Below, in pieces: positions 1 to 8,321 of a DNA stretch of 64,000 nt (position 1 is the stretch's first letter; every line of letters starts with the position of its first letter). The DNA is taken from assembly GCF_003287355.1 (NCBI RefSeq), contig NZ_QMIM01000019.1:1-64000 (forward strand). Direction: 5' to 3'. The notes under the pieces are model-generated. The model ran no database searches, was not told where the DNA came from, and saw only the letters and a list, made by a program, of their open reading frames with translations. The DNA comes from Halorubrum sp. 48-1-W (GTDB lineage: Archaea; Halobacteriota; Halobacteria; Halobacteriales; Haloferacaceae). The translations under genes and the position numbers were made by a program.

Positions 1-3
1 TAG

Positions 4-2088
4 ACACACCTTCAGCAAGCAGACGCCTCAACTAACCGGCTTTGTGATGTACTGATAATATCCGACTATATTGAGCAACTTTCTGGTCTACTTTTTCTCA
101 AGGCGTGTCAGGAAAGTCCTCGAATTAATCAAGATGACTTAAATATCCCTGAGTCTGCTCGTTGGGAACAGTTGGTATCGAATAAAGTTCGGAGGGAGCA
201 GAGTCTTCTGGCTACTTACGATGAGATGATTGATCAGCTCCAGACCGACGGAGAATTAGCCAGAAAAGCATTCAACAATTTCAACAATAAGTTTGGTAGC
301 GAGACGACACTTAAAAACACAATCGATGATATTGAATCTCTTGATTTCTGGGACCAATACGAGGGCTATTCGGACTTCTTCGGAGACGCGTATGAATTTC
401 TTCTAGAGAAGTACGCCGATAAGGCAGATGGTGCGGGCGAATATTTCACCCCTCGACCACTGATCCACGCGATGGTAAACGTCGTTGATCCTGGGTATAC
501 TGAGTCGATATATGATCCTGCTAGTGGAACAAACGGTTTTCTCATTGAGGCTTACAATCATGTTGGTGATAAAACCGCTGGTGAGATCAGAGGACAGTCT
601 CGCCAATTTTTAGAAACGCCTGATGATGGCCCTCGTTCGTATGCTGAACAACTTACCGGCCGAGAATTGACCAGTCAGACTTACCGTCTGGGGCTAATGA
701 ATCTCATACTTCACGACATTGACCCCACCGAGATGGAATCGTTAAGAGGCAATTCACTCACACGTAGTGTTGATCAAGAATATGATGTAGTGCTGGCAAA
801 CCCTCCCTATGGTGGAAACGGCTCTGACAAATTTACTGGGGCATGGGCAGACAGTCCCGCGCCGGAGACGAACTTTCTACAGCTTATCATGCGATCTTTA
901 TCTAAGAATGGGCGAGCAGCGGTAATCGTTCCTGAAGGAATTCTATTTAGAGGTGGTGCGGAACAATCTGTTCGGGAGCGACTTTTAGAACAGTATAATC
1001 TTGATTGTGTCCTTGTTCTTCCCGAAAGCTCCTTCCATCCGTATGCGGAGGTAGATGCGAATGTGCTCTTTTTCGAACGCGATTCTGAGGGTACAGATGA
1101 AGTCTGGTATTATGATATGCGCTCGGACACAGAAAAAATAAAGGAATCAAATCCTCTCACTAAAAATCATTTTGAGGAATTCGTTCAGAATTTTGAGGGA
1201 GAAGAGAATCGTCGCGATACAGAACATTTCTTCACAGTCCCAGAAAGCGATATTAAATCAAATGATTATGATCTGAATCATACACAATATAAGGAATACG
1301 CCGCTAGTCAGTTCCGCCATCCGGTGGAAGTGGCAGAGCAAATCGAAGATACACTTTCTACTTTCCAAAGTGTTACTCAGCCACTTGTAACAGGGATTCC
1401 GTTTAGTGGTAAAGGTGAGACAACAGCAAATATCCCTAAAGAAACAAATCTGCCCAACGGCTGGAGCTTGGAGGAAGTATCAAACATTTGTGAGGTTAAC
1501 CGAACTAATTATAACCTCGAGAGAGATTACCCGGATCACCAATTTAAATACGTTAGTGTATCCGATGTCGATGAAGAATCTGGAGAAATATACAATCATG
1601 AAACAATAACTGGTTCTACTTCTCCCAGTCGGGCAAAGAGGGTAATGGCGGAAGAAGATACAATTGTATCTACCGTACGACCGTACCTGAAGGGGTTTGC
1701 TAAAGTACCTGATGAATACGATGGCCACATCTGTTCAACCGCATTCGCAGTTTTAACACCAACCGCCGCAATTGACTCAGATTATTTATTCTATGCTGTT
1801 CGCTCACCGATGTTCGTTGAACAACTCAGAAGAGAACAGCGTGGTGCGGCATATCCTGCAGTCGGTATCCAGGATGTTAAAGATGCCAAAATCCCAGTTC
1901 CGGATATTGACGTTCAGAAACAAGTAGTATCACAATATACTACGTACGAGGATGGAATACACGGTGCCCGTAAACGAGTGCGAGAGCTTCAAGAGTTATT
2001 TGATGAGTACGAGAATTCTATTCTGTCATATCTACTCCAAGGAGATCTCAGTGTAACTGATAGCCAAAGTGATCTAAAAAATGACTAA
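4..2088 (+). CDS. hsdM: Type I restriction-modification methylase fused to specificity domain (HsdM-HsdS), 5' end unclear
   Basis: This is an N6-adenine DNA methyltransferase with its own target-recognition domain. Counting from the TTG at 172, SAM motif I (DPASGTNGFL) is at residues 115-124 and the catalytic NPPY at 210-213 (bases 799-810). From about residue 427 the sequence becomes a single HsdS-type target-recognition domain plus helical spacer, so M and S are one polypeptide; two copies would probably pair to read a symmetric site. The frame is open from base 4 and the extra residues resemble the usual HsdM helical N-terminus (LSGLLFLKACQE), so TTG 172 is probably not the true start. The codon before, TAG at 1-3, is in frame, and I see no ATG, GTG or TTG between 4 and 171. 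The gene may be 5'-broken or start by an unusual route. Its TAA lies inside the start of hsdR (8-base overlap). Confidence 0.9.
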   Translation, partial: THLQQADASTNRLCDVLIISDYIEQLSGLLFLKACQESPRINQDDLNIPESARWEQLVSNKVRREQSLLATYDEMIDQLQTDGELARKAFNNFNNKFGSETTLKNTIDDIESLDFWDQYEGYSDFFGDAYEFLLEKYADKADGAGEYFTPRPLIHAMVNVVDPGYTESIYDPASGTNGFLIEAYNHVGDKTAGEIRGQSRQFLETPDDGPRSYAEQLTGRELTSQTYRLGLMNLILHDIDPTEMESLRGNSLTRSVDQEYDVVLANPPYGGNGSDKFTGAWADSPAPETNFLQLIMRSLSKNGRAAVIVPEGILFRGGAEQSVRERLLEQYNLDCVLVLPESSFHPYAEVDANVLFFERDSEGTDEVWYYDMRSDTEKIKESNPLTKNHFEEFVQNFEGEENRRDTEHFFTVPESDIKSNDYDLNHTQYKEYAASQFRHPVEVAEQIEDTLSTFQSVTQPLVTGIPFSGKGETTANIPKETNLPNGWSLEEVSNICEVNRTNYNLERDYPDHQFKYVSVSDVDEESGEIYNHETITGSTSPSRAKRVMAEEDTIVSTVRPYLKGFAKVPDEYDGHICSTAFAVLTPTAAIDSDYLFYAVRSPMFVEQLRREQRGAAYPAVGIQDVKDAKIPVPDIDVQKQVVSQYTTYEDGIHGARKRVRELQELFDEYENSILSYLLQGDLSVTDSQSDLKND

Positions 2089-5005
2089 CGAGAAACTCCC
2101 ACCTGAACAGCGAGCAAGAGTACAGATCAACCAACAGTTAGAATCTGCTGATTGGGAAAAAATTGGAGAATATGTTAGCTATGAAGATATAACTGATCTG
2201 AATAAAACCGGATTCATTGAAGAACTTGGTACTGAAACTGGACCGGTCGATTATGGACTAATATTTGAAGGGAATCTTATAGCGCTAATTGAATCAAAAT
2301 CCACCAATACAAACGCATCAGGACATTTTCAGCAAGTCGAACGATATTCGAGATCTGTTGGTGGATCGTACGCCATTGATGGGGGTTATGGTGTTCCAAT
2401 TGCCTATGTAGCCACCGGCGCCGAGACACATCTCTATGATTTCCGTAATCAAGCACCTGCTTCTCGATCGATCTCCACTTTTCACACTCCTGGGGGTTTG
2501 GAACGTCTTGTAACACGAGAATATGAGAAAGCACATGGGTGGCTCCAAAACCACTCTGCGTCTAAATTCGACCCCGACCTTTGGGATCATCAGGAGCAGT
2601 GTGTGGACACAGTTGACGAGAACTTGCGTAACCGAAAGCGTCGGATGCTAATCCAAATGGCGACTGGAGCAGGAAAAACTCGGACTGCTCAGGCGATTAC
2701 ATACCGTCTTCTTCAATCAGGATTTGCGGACCGTATTCTGTTCGTGCCGGATACTCGAAAGCTCGCAGAAGATACCTATGACTCATTTTCAGAGTATGAT
2801 CCTACTGGTGCTCCTCCATTTCGTGACCGCTATCGTATCGTAAATCTCGAAGAAGAGGAGTCTGACCGATTAAAAAGGGGGGAAGTAGTGATTACCACTT
2901 TACAAAAAATGTACCATCTACTGGACAATGATGATGTGGACTTCCACCCTGGTGACTTTGATGTAATAATTTCTGATGAGTGTCATCGGTCGGTCTACGA
3001 AGATGAGGGCTATGGAAGTGTCTTTCAACAATTTGATGCCGTAGAGATTGGCCTTACAGCAACACCAACTGAACGCACAGTCGCTCGTTTCGACAATAAC
3101 CTTATTTTTGAATATGATTACGAAGATGCGGTTTCTGATGGGCATGTCGTTCCGTTTCAGATGTACGCTCTTGAGACAGAGATCACTATGAGTGGGGTAA
3201 TTGACGATGAAACCGGAGAGTACTACCCACCAGACGCGCTTGGGAGTGAGGTACTTGTTCCAGATACTCATCGGAAAGTTGGTCAAGAGATTCGTAATAA
3301 AATGGAGGATGAAAACGAACTCACACTTATTTTTGCGAGAAATGATAACCATGCCACTCGAATTGTACAAGACCTACGAGAGACCGTGTTCTCTGACAAA
3401 CCTCCCGATTACGTTCAGAAAATCACCTATAAATCTGACCGTCCAAATGATGTTCTAGCTCGGTTCTCTGATCCATACGATCCATCACCAGCCATAGCAG
3501 TGACTGTCCAAATGGTTAGTACCGGAGTTGACATTCGCCCGTTGAAGAATGTTGTACTACTTAACCCGGTGAAATCTCCAGTGTTATTTAATCAGATGTT
3601 AGGTAGGGGGACGCGGGTTTATGACAATAAGACCCATTTCAATATCTACGACTGTGTGGGAGCTCTGGAGTATTTTGAGGGGGTACCGCCTTTCGGAACG
3701 CTAGACTATGGAACCCCTGCGAGCAGTAATGGATCCTCGGACGAAAAGCACGATCCCGATAAAGACGAAGGCCCCGCTATTGTTGATGTCCCCGACGAAG
3801 TACTTCGTTCAGAACCAGTCTTTCCGACAGAAACGGGCGAGCGACTTACTGCTGAGGGATTCCGTAAAGCATTCCGAAGTGATGTTCGTGCTGAAGCTGA
3901 AAGGCTCAAACAAGACATAGACGAGGCATCAGATATTGAGACGGCAAATAGCTCTCTTCGAACACATTTACAGAATCTCTCTCAATACTACGTACCTATC
4001 TTTCTCAAAAAAGCATATGAACCTATCACAGAAGGTAGAGATCATTCACTTATCGATTTTGTGAATGAAGCATTAACTGGAAGGCTTCCAACATTTGACG
4101 AGAGAGTTGAACATACTCGGACTGTGTTAAACGAATATGAGTTCACCCAGGTAGAGCAAGATTATCTTGAACTTATGTCTGCTACTGCGGAACCACCGAA
4201 TGGAATTTCTAGTTCTGACTTCTATGATCCTCCGATTAGCAACATAGGTGGGCTCAAGAGGGCGAAACAGGAGTTTACCACCCTTTCTCCGCAAGAATTG
4301 ATTGATGAATTTAGATCCAGTCTTTCCAGCCTGATTGGTAATACCATCTCTGATCCTGATAACCTAGAAAAGATCCTCGAATCTAATCGCGTGAGAGAGA
4401 GACTTAGAGGAGAAATTCTGAACGAATTTGGTACAGATGAACTAGGTGTAAACGAGGATCAACTTGGCCGGATCCTTGAAAATTGCGTTGAGGTTGAAAT
4501 ACACAAAACAGGTGCCGCTGAGGAGTTTGCTTTACATGAATTTGCGGTTCAAGACGTAATGACTGGAACCTCTATTAGGAATACAGAACGAAAACCGCCG
4601 GTTACAGCCCGAATAAACGTTAGTGATGCGATCGTTGCTGGTGTCTCACTATTATCTGGAAATATTACTACTGATCCGACATCAGTACTGATTGCCCTGT
4701 ATATTGTAAAAAGTGTAGCACGCCCTAATGTAGAGAAAGTCACGGAACATCAAGCACTTGCCTATGCTGTAGGATGGGAATCGACCGAGCGAGGAGAGTT
4801 TATTTATAAACAAGATCTAATAAACAAAATCACTTCCCTAAGCAGTACCAGTAGTGGAGTCGATAAAATGGACGAAGATGCCGCCGAGAAAGCTATACAA
4901 GAATTAGAACGTATGGGTTGTATCTCGATGGAAGGTACAGCTGAGGGAATTATAATTTGGTTTGAAGATGAGTTCAATGTGGAATATACTCTGGATGATA
5001 TCTAA
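2081..5005 (+). CDS. hsdR: Type I restriction endonuclease subunit HsdR
   Basis: This is the motor and nuclease subunit of the type I system, which translocates DNA with ATP and cuts away from the recognition site. The N-terminal PD-(D/E)xK nuclease is visible as D58 followed by E71-S-K73. The superfamily 2 helicase core follows: Walker A (GAGKT, about 195-200), the DECH box at 299-302, LTATPT near 326 and a QMLGRGTRV motif VI near 505-513. The C-terminal third, to residue 974, is the usual helical region that contacts the methylase. ATG 2081 overlaps the end of the M-S gene, which indicates coupled translation. All catalytic motifs look intact, so restriction would depend on whether the upstream methylase is intact. 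Base composition is far less GC-rich than the chromosome beyond 11.3 kb. Confidence 0.93.
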   Translation: MTNEKLPPEQRARVQINQQLESADWEKIGEYVSYEDITDLNKTGFIEELGTETGPVDYGLIFEGNLIALIESKSTNTNASGHFQQVERYSRSVGGSYAIDGGYGVPIAYVATGAETHLYDFRNQAPASRSISTFHTPGGLERLVTREYEKAHGWLQNHSASKFDPDLWDHQEQCVDTVDENLRNRKRRMLIQMATGAGKTRTAQAITYRLLQSGFADRILFVPDTRKLAEDTYDSFSEYDPTGAPPFRDRYRIVNLEEEESDRLKRGEVVITTLQKMYHLLDNDDVDFHPGDFDVIISDECHRSVYEDEGYGSVFQQFDAVEIGLTATPTERTVARFDNNLIFEYDYEDAVSDGHVVPFQMYALETEITMSGVIDDETGEYYPPDALGSEVLVPDTHRKVGQEIRNKMEDENELTLIFARNDNHATRIVQDLRETVFSDKPPDYVQKITYKSDRPNDVLARFSDPYDPSPAIAVTVQMVSTGVDIRPLKNVVLLNPVKSPVLFNQMLGRGTRVYDNKTHFNIYDCVGALEYFEGVPPFGTLDYGTPASSNGSSDEKHDPDKDEGPAIVDVPDEVLRSEPVFPTETGERLTAEGFRKAFRSDVRAEAERLKQDIDEASDIETANSSLRTHLQNLSQYYVPIFLKKAYEPITEGRDHSLIDFVNEALTGRLPTFDERVEHTRTVLNEYEFTQVEQDYLELMSATAEPPNGISSSDFYDPPISNIGGLKRAKQEFTTLSPQELIDEFRSSLSSLIGNTISDPDNLEKILESNRVRERLRGEILNEFGTDELGVNEDQLGRILENCVEVEIHKTGAAEEFALHEFAVQDVMTGTSIRNTERKPPVTARINVSDAIVAGVSLLSGNITTDPTSVLIALYIVKSVARPNVEKVTEHQALAYAVGWESTERGEFIYKQDLINKITSLSSTSSGVDKMDEDAAEKAIQELERMGCISMEGTAEGIIIWFEDEFNVEYTLDDI

Positions 5006-5034
5006 TTATATTTCAATATTCAATACCACAAATA

Positions 5035-5583
5035 ATGGTTGAAATTGTCAATGTGATTGGATCTGGTTTGTTAGACGTTGAATTTGACTTGGAGAGAGTC
5101 GCTGCCGACATCGGTTCCATCGCTGAGTACAACCCTGACAAGTATCCTGGCATGTATCTAAGGTTTGCTGAGGATGCTCCCCTCGTCACGGTCTATCGAA
5201 CTGGGAAATACATCGTTACCGGGGCAGACTCAGAAGAGGAGGCATATTCAATACGGAAACGCCTTCTCAACCTCCTTGCTGATAACGAAATGATCCCCAC
5301 TTCTGAGGACGAGTGGTTTCGAATTCAGAACTTCGTCTGTACAGCAGAGTTGGGGGAATCGTTGAATCTCAATGCGCTCACAATCGGTCTCGGTCTCGAA
5401 AATACCGAATACGAGCCTGAGCAGTTCCCTGGATTGATTTACCGGCCGTCTGGCGCTGATTGTGTTGTTCTACTCTTCGCTTCAGGTCGTGTTGTGATTA
5501 CAGGCAGCCGAGACCTCGATGTAGCGAAGGAGACATTCGCAGTGGTCCAGGACGAAGTATCGGATATACTTGCTCTCGACTAG
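5035..5583 (+). CDS. tbp: TATA-box-binding protein paralogue linked to the restriction locus
   Basis: At 182 residues this is a complete archaeal TBP made of two direct repeats, about residues 3-90 and 96-182. Repeat 2 is highly canonical (LGLENTEYEPEQFPGLIYR, then a VLLFASGRVVITG strand). Repeat 1 is more diverged (PDKYPGMYLRF, TGKYIVTGA). TBP binds the promoter TATA box and recruits TFB and RNA polymerase. Haloarchaea commonly carry several TBPs that can select different promoters. It starts 29 bases after the hsdR stop on the same strand, so it may be co-transcribed with the restriction genes. Placement inside an island next to an integrase suggests it travels with the island and could serve island promoters; that role is inference. 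Confidence 0.93.
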   Translation: MVEIVNVIGSGLLDVEFDLERVAADIGSIAEYNPDKYPGMYLRFAEDAPLVTVYRTGKYIVTGADSEEEAYSIRKRLLNLLADNEMIPTSEDEWFRIQNFVCTAELGESLNLNALTIGLGLENTEYEPEQFPGLIYRPSGADCVVLLFASGRVVITGSRDLDVAKETFAVVQDEVSDILALD

Positions 5584-5691
5584 CGGATAGATCAAGAGAC
5601 TTTCTTAGGTGTACGTTCCTCCAAATGGGTCGGGGTAGTAGCAGAAACACGCTTCCAAAACCCATCTCCGACACTTTCTTTCTCTAAGTAA

Positions 5692-6003
5692 TTACAAAAA
5701 CTTCACAACGTCTACTCCCGTTCGAGTTAGCCCATAAAGCCGATACTGCTGTCTATCTGGAGTTAGGACTCGAACCAATGCTGGAAGCTCTCCATTAGGC
5801 CCGCCGTGCTGTAATTGCTTCAAGTGATACCTCACAGTTTCAAGTTCAACCCCCCAAGAATCAGCAAAGTCATTCGTGTTCTTCGGAGCCTCAGACAAAG
5901 TGGTGAGAACATCAACACGTCGATCAGATGCCTTCACCCAAGCAAGCAGCTCGTACTTCTCGGGATCGTCCCACTCGTACACTGGAAGCGACGGTTCGGC
6001 CAT
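5692..6003 (-). CDS. Winged-helix transcriptional regulator (ArsR-like)
   Basis: This 103-residue protein has a helix-turn-helix core at about 30-62 (RRVDVLTTLSEAPKNTNDFA, then WGVELETVRYHLKQL), typical of haloarchaeal winged-helix repressors. The acidic N-terminus (YEWDDPEKYELLAWVKAS) is common in this group. It has no metal-binding cysteines. It is convergent with the tbp gene and points at the end of the restriction operon. The ATG at 6003 is the only sensible start. It may regulate island genes, but no operator is recognisable. Confidence 0.78.
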   Translation of the reverse strand: MAEPSLPVYEWDDPEKYELLAWVKASDRRVDVLTTLSEAPKNTNDFADSWGVELETVRYHLKQLQHGGPNGELPALVRVLTPDRQQYRLYGLTRTGVDVVKFL

Positions 6004-6425
6004 AGCATCGACATGGGACGGGAGACGAAAAGCGGATGGGATGCCAACTATAACCCACGCTATACCCTTGCCTGACAGGGGCCAGGAAGCCGCCTGAAAC
6101 GCGCCTGTATTTTCCTCCTATCGTCCCGCCGTATTTGGGGAAAATTGCTTAGAGCCACTTCTAGCGGGGTAGGTAAAAACTCCGAACGGGGGGTAGTGGT
6201 AGTTGGGCTATTGTGCCTGTGTCAGCCAGATTACTCGCTAGTCAATAACGCAATTGATCGCTGGATCTTGGTTATCCACTGATCCGATTGTATTCAGTAC
6301 AAAACTCGGTGATCCTCGGGTTAGTGACGATCTAGATGATCATATTCCCCTCTATGCTACCTCGATCATTTATTTCGTATAATTTTACCCGAAATTATAT
6401 ATGGGTAGAGGACTATCACCCCTGT
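6004..6425. other. Island intergenic region with promoter for the unknown gene cluster
   Basis: These 422 bases between divergent genes contain no convincing reading frame. The only clear signal is the AT-rich TATA element ATTATATAT at 6394-6402, centred about 28 bases before the ATG at 6426, which fits leaderless transcription. Nothing else is recognisable. Confidence 0.55.
6394..6402 (+). promoter_or_regulatory. TATA box for gene at 6426
   Basis: ATTATATAT is centred about 28 bases upstream of the ATG at 6426. This is the spacing expected when an archaeal transcript starts at or next to the start codon. It supports choosing ATG 6426 over more upstream in-frame codons. Confidence 0.6.
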
Positions 6426-6827
6426 ATGGCGACGGATAAGGCCGATAACGGTAGTGGAGAACAGGCAGAGCTGAATAACGTCGAAGTCGTCGAGGACTCG
6501 CCCAACGTGAGCGAGGAGATGGAGGCTCTCTCGACGTTTACCGAGACGGAAGGTCCGTTCTCGTACAAGCTTCTCCCAGTGATCAAAGGCGGAAGCACAA
6601 ACTGGCGGATCATCGTGTACATGACCGGCGTTCAGGGTCCGGTTTACGAGTCAGATCAGCGTGTCACCGATGACGCTGCGAACAAACTCGGGATGAGTCG
6701 AAAGCTTCAGGATCGGCTCAACAGCGCTCTCGAACACGCCAACAAGGAACTCGAGATCCCGCCCGGTCTCGGGGATCAGAAGCGGCAGAAGCGGTCGCTC
6801 CGCGAGCTCGAAGTCATGATGGAGTAG
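6426..6827 (+). CDS. Hypothetical acidic protein, first gene of an unknown island cluster
   Basis: I do not recognise this 133-residue protein. The first 45 residues are acidic and look disordered. The rest could be a small alpha/beta fold: a hydrophobic strand (NWRIIVYMTGV) is followed by helices rich in K, R and E (RKLQDRLNSALEHANKELE). ATG 6426 was chosen because a TATA box lies about 28 bases upstream. The next gene starts 4 bases after the stop, so the two are probably co-transcribed. No transmembrane segment or catalytic motif is seen. Confidence 0.6.
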   Translation: MATDKADNGSGEQAELNNVEVVEDSPNVSEEMEALSTFTETEGPFSYKLLPVIKGGSTNWRIIVYMTGVQGPVYESDQRVTDDAANKLGMSRKLQDRLNSALEHANKELEIPPGLGDQKRQKRSLRELEVMME

Positions 6828-6831
6828 AGCG

Positions 6832-7110
6832 ATGGATAACGATCAGAGAGAGGAACTATACGAATCCCTTGAGCAAAGGGATTTTGAGGAAGTTCTAGAG
6901 CAATATCACGGCTCAACTGCGGATCCAGTCCATCGTGATGTGACACAGTTCGGAGAACAGATCCTGAACCGGATCAATAATAGACGGGTCGGCCAGTTTC
7001 AGGAGCCGTTCAATCTTCCTCCAACGATGGTTGGCTACCTTGCGCTACTGTACGAGTCAGAGAGTCAGAGACAGATCAACGAGAAGAATGTCAAAGTGAG
7101 TACTAAATAA
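6832..7110 (+). CDS. Small hypothetical protein, second gene of the cluster
   Basis: This is a 92-residue soluble protein starting 4 bases after the previous stop. It is mostly charged and helical at the N-terminus (EELYESLEQRDFEEVLEQYH), followed by a short hydrophobic patch (PPTMVGYLALLYESE). I do not recognise a family. A strong inverted repeat lies about 25 bases downstream and could end this two-gene transcript. Confidence 0.55.
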   Translation: MDNDQREELYESLEQRDFEEVLEQYHGSTADPVHRDVTQFGEQILNRINNRRVGQFQEPFNLPPTMVGYLALLYESESQRQINEKNVKVSTK

Positions 7111-7135
7111 TAGGAGATAAGAATTATCAAAAATC

Positions 7136-7172
7136 GGGTCAAGGACCCGGCTTACCACCTTTTCCTTGACCC
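7136..7172. terminator. Perfect 10-bp inverted repeat with 17-base loop
   Basis: The arms GGGTCAAGGA (7136-7145) and TCCTTGACCC (7163-7172) are perfectly complementary. They lie between the two-gene unit ending at 7110 and the gene starting at 7265. The repeat could be a transcript-end hairpin or a regulator-binding palindrome; no U-rich tract follows, so termination is not certain. Confidence 0.5.
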
Positions 7173-7264
7173 ACCGTCTACTAAAGTGTTCTCACACCGA
7201 CGTAAGACGGCTGGTAGATGTACAGATCAAGAGCACGCTTTACGATCGTTTCGGAGTGACGACA

Positions 7265-8032
7265 ATGAGTGATGACCAACTCAGAGAGATTTTCGGTGAA
7301 GATGTTGCGAGTGCTATCGAGGAACGAATAGAGCATCCTTGGTCCTTTGAAGATGCTCTCACTACGGATTGGACTCGATTTGAACAAGAACCACCTGAAT
7401 CACTCGACAAGACTGAATGGACGCGTAAGCTACCGGTCACACCGACTAGTACGTGCGAGCTAATCGTTGATCGCGCACTAGATCGGTCCAGTGCTCAGTC
7501 TCCCTCTCACACGATCAAGCAGTTAGCTAGATATGGACTTCCTAGAGTGGTGTCATCTTGGGAACAACATATTCTAGATGCTCATCAGTACAAACAAGCA
7601 GCACGTGAGTTGAGTACATATACTAGCACAAGCCCGAATATGTACTCATTCTCAAAAGAAGTGGAAAAATTACAAATGAAGGGTGGTAGAACTCAAGGAA
7701 AACAAGAGCACTGGCGAGTTATCTGGTATCAGAAGATCTCTATCGCTAAAATAGCAGATACACTTGGAATCTACGAGTCTGATCTCCTTGCGCGAGTCAT
7801 ATTTGAGGCAGGTCGTGGTCTCGAGATGCGGGAGCAGCGGGATAACATCGAGGAGATCATCAGAGACACTGACAAACAAATTGAGGAACGGGTTTCCGAT
7901 ATCAAGCGTCGAGTAATTTCCATCGCATTCGAAGCCTTACGTGGAGAATCAAAACAGGAAGCCACCCAGCTATGTAAGCAAGAATATCCTCGTGTATGGG
8001 ATGGGTTTGAGCAAGTATCTACTCAGATCTAG
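7265..8032 (+). CDS. Hypothetical island protein, helical C-terminus
   Basis: This is a 255-residue protein of unknown function. It begins with an acidic region containing short helices (DQLREIFGEDVASAIEERIE). The middle part has a segment resembling an HTH (ISIAKIADTLGIYESDLLARV, about 160-180), and the last 70 residues are highly charged, probably coiled (QRDNIEEIIRDTDKQIEERVSDIKRR). The frame continues upstream to a TTG at 7166, but that stretch contains one arm of the inverted repeat, so ATG 7265 is preferred. DNA binding is possible but unproven. It may belong with the two preceding genes as an island module. Confidence 0.6.
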   Translation: MSDDQLREIFGEDVASAIEERIEHPWSFEDALTTDWTRFEQEPPESLDKTEWTRKLPVTPTSTCELIVDRALDRSSAQSPSHTIKQLARYGLPRVVSSWEQHILDAHQYKQAARELSTYTSTSPNMYSFSKEVEKLQMKGGRTQGKQEHWRVIWYQKISIAKIADTLGIYESDLLARVIFEAGRGLEMREQRDNIEEIIRDTDKQIEERVSDIKRRVISIAFEALRGESKQEATQLCKQEYPRVWDGFEQVSTQI

Positions 8033-8189
8033 TGCGATGGGACAATGTATAATATAAATTACTTTTTGGAATACTGGAATAGTGGTATCCCATTATATAA
8101 ACGACTACCCCCGAGGTGATTGTCTGTATATTTATGAGAATTTATAAGTTTATACATAACATACGTGTAGTCAAGCGGTTTAATTACAT

Positions 8190-8321
8190 ATGAAATCGGA
8201 AGTATCAGCAGAAGATGGAGCAGATGGTGTGGGTGATGACCTCAAAGAATCGTTAGAACTCCTGATCGAGCGAGACAATCCGATGGCAAATACCGCAGAA
8301 AATGCGCTTGAGCTGTTATAG
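8190..8321 (+). CDS. Very small acidic hypothetical protein
   Basis: This is a 43-codon frame starting at ATG 8190, preceded by AT-rich promoter-like sequence (TTTATAAGTTTATACATAAC, about 8139-8160). The product is acidic and amphipathic (DDLKESLELLIERDNPMANT). Its stop overlaps the integrase 3' end on the other strand by 6 bases. Acidic composition in an AT-rich context suggests a real haloarchaeal microprotein, but there is no family match I can name. Confidence 0.4.
   Translation: MKSEVSAEDGADGVGDDLKESLELLIERDNPMANTAENALELL

Noticed and set aside
6004-6335. Small genes in the gap upstream of 6426
   Set aside because: Short frames have no start context, and the only supported promoter is at leaderless distance from 6426.
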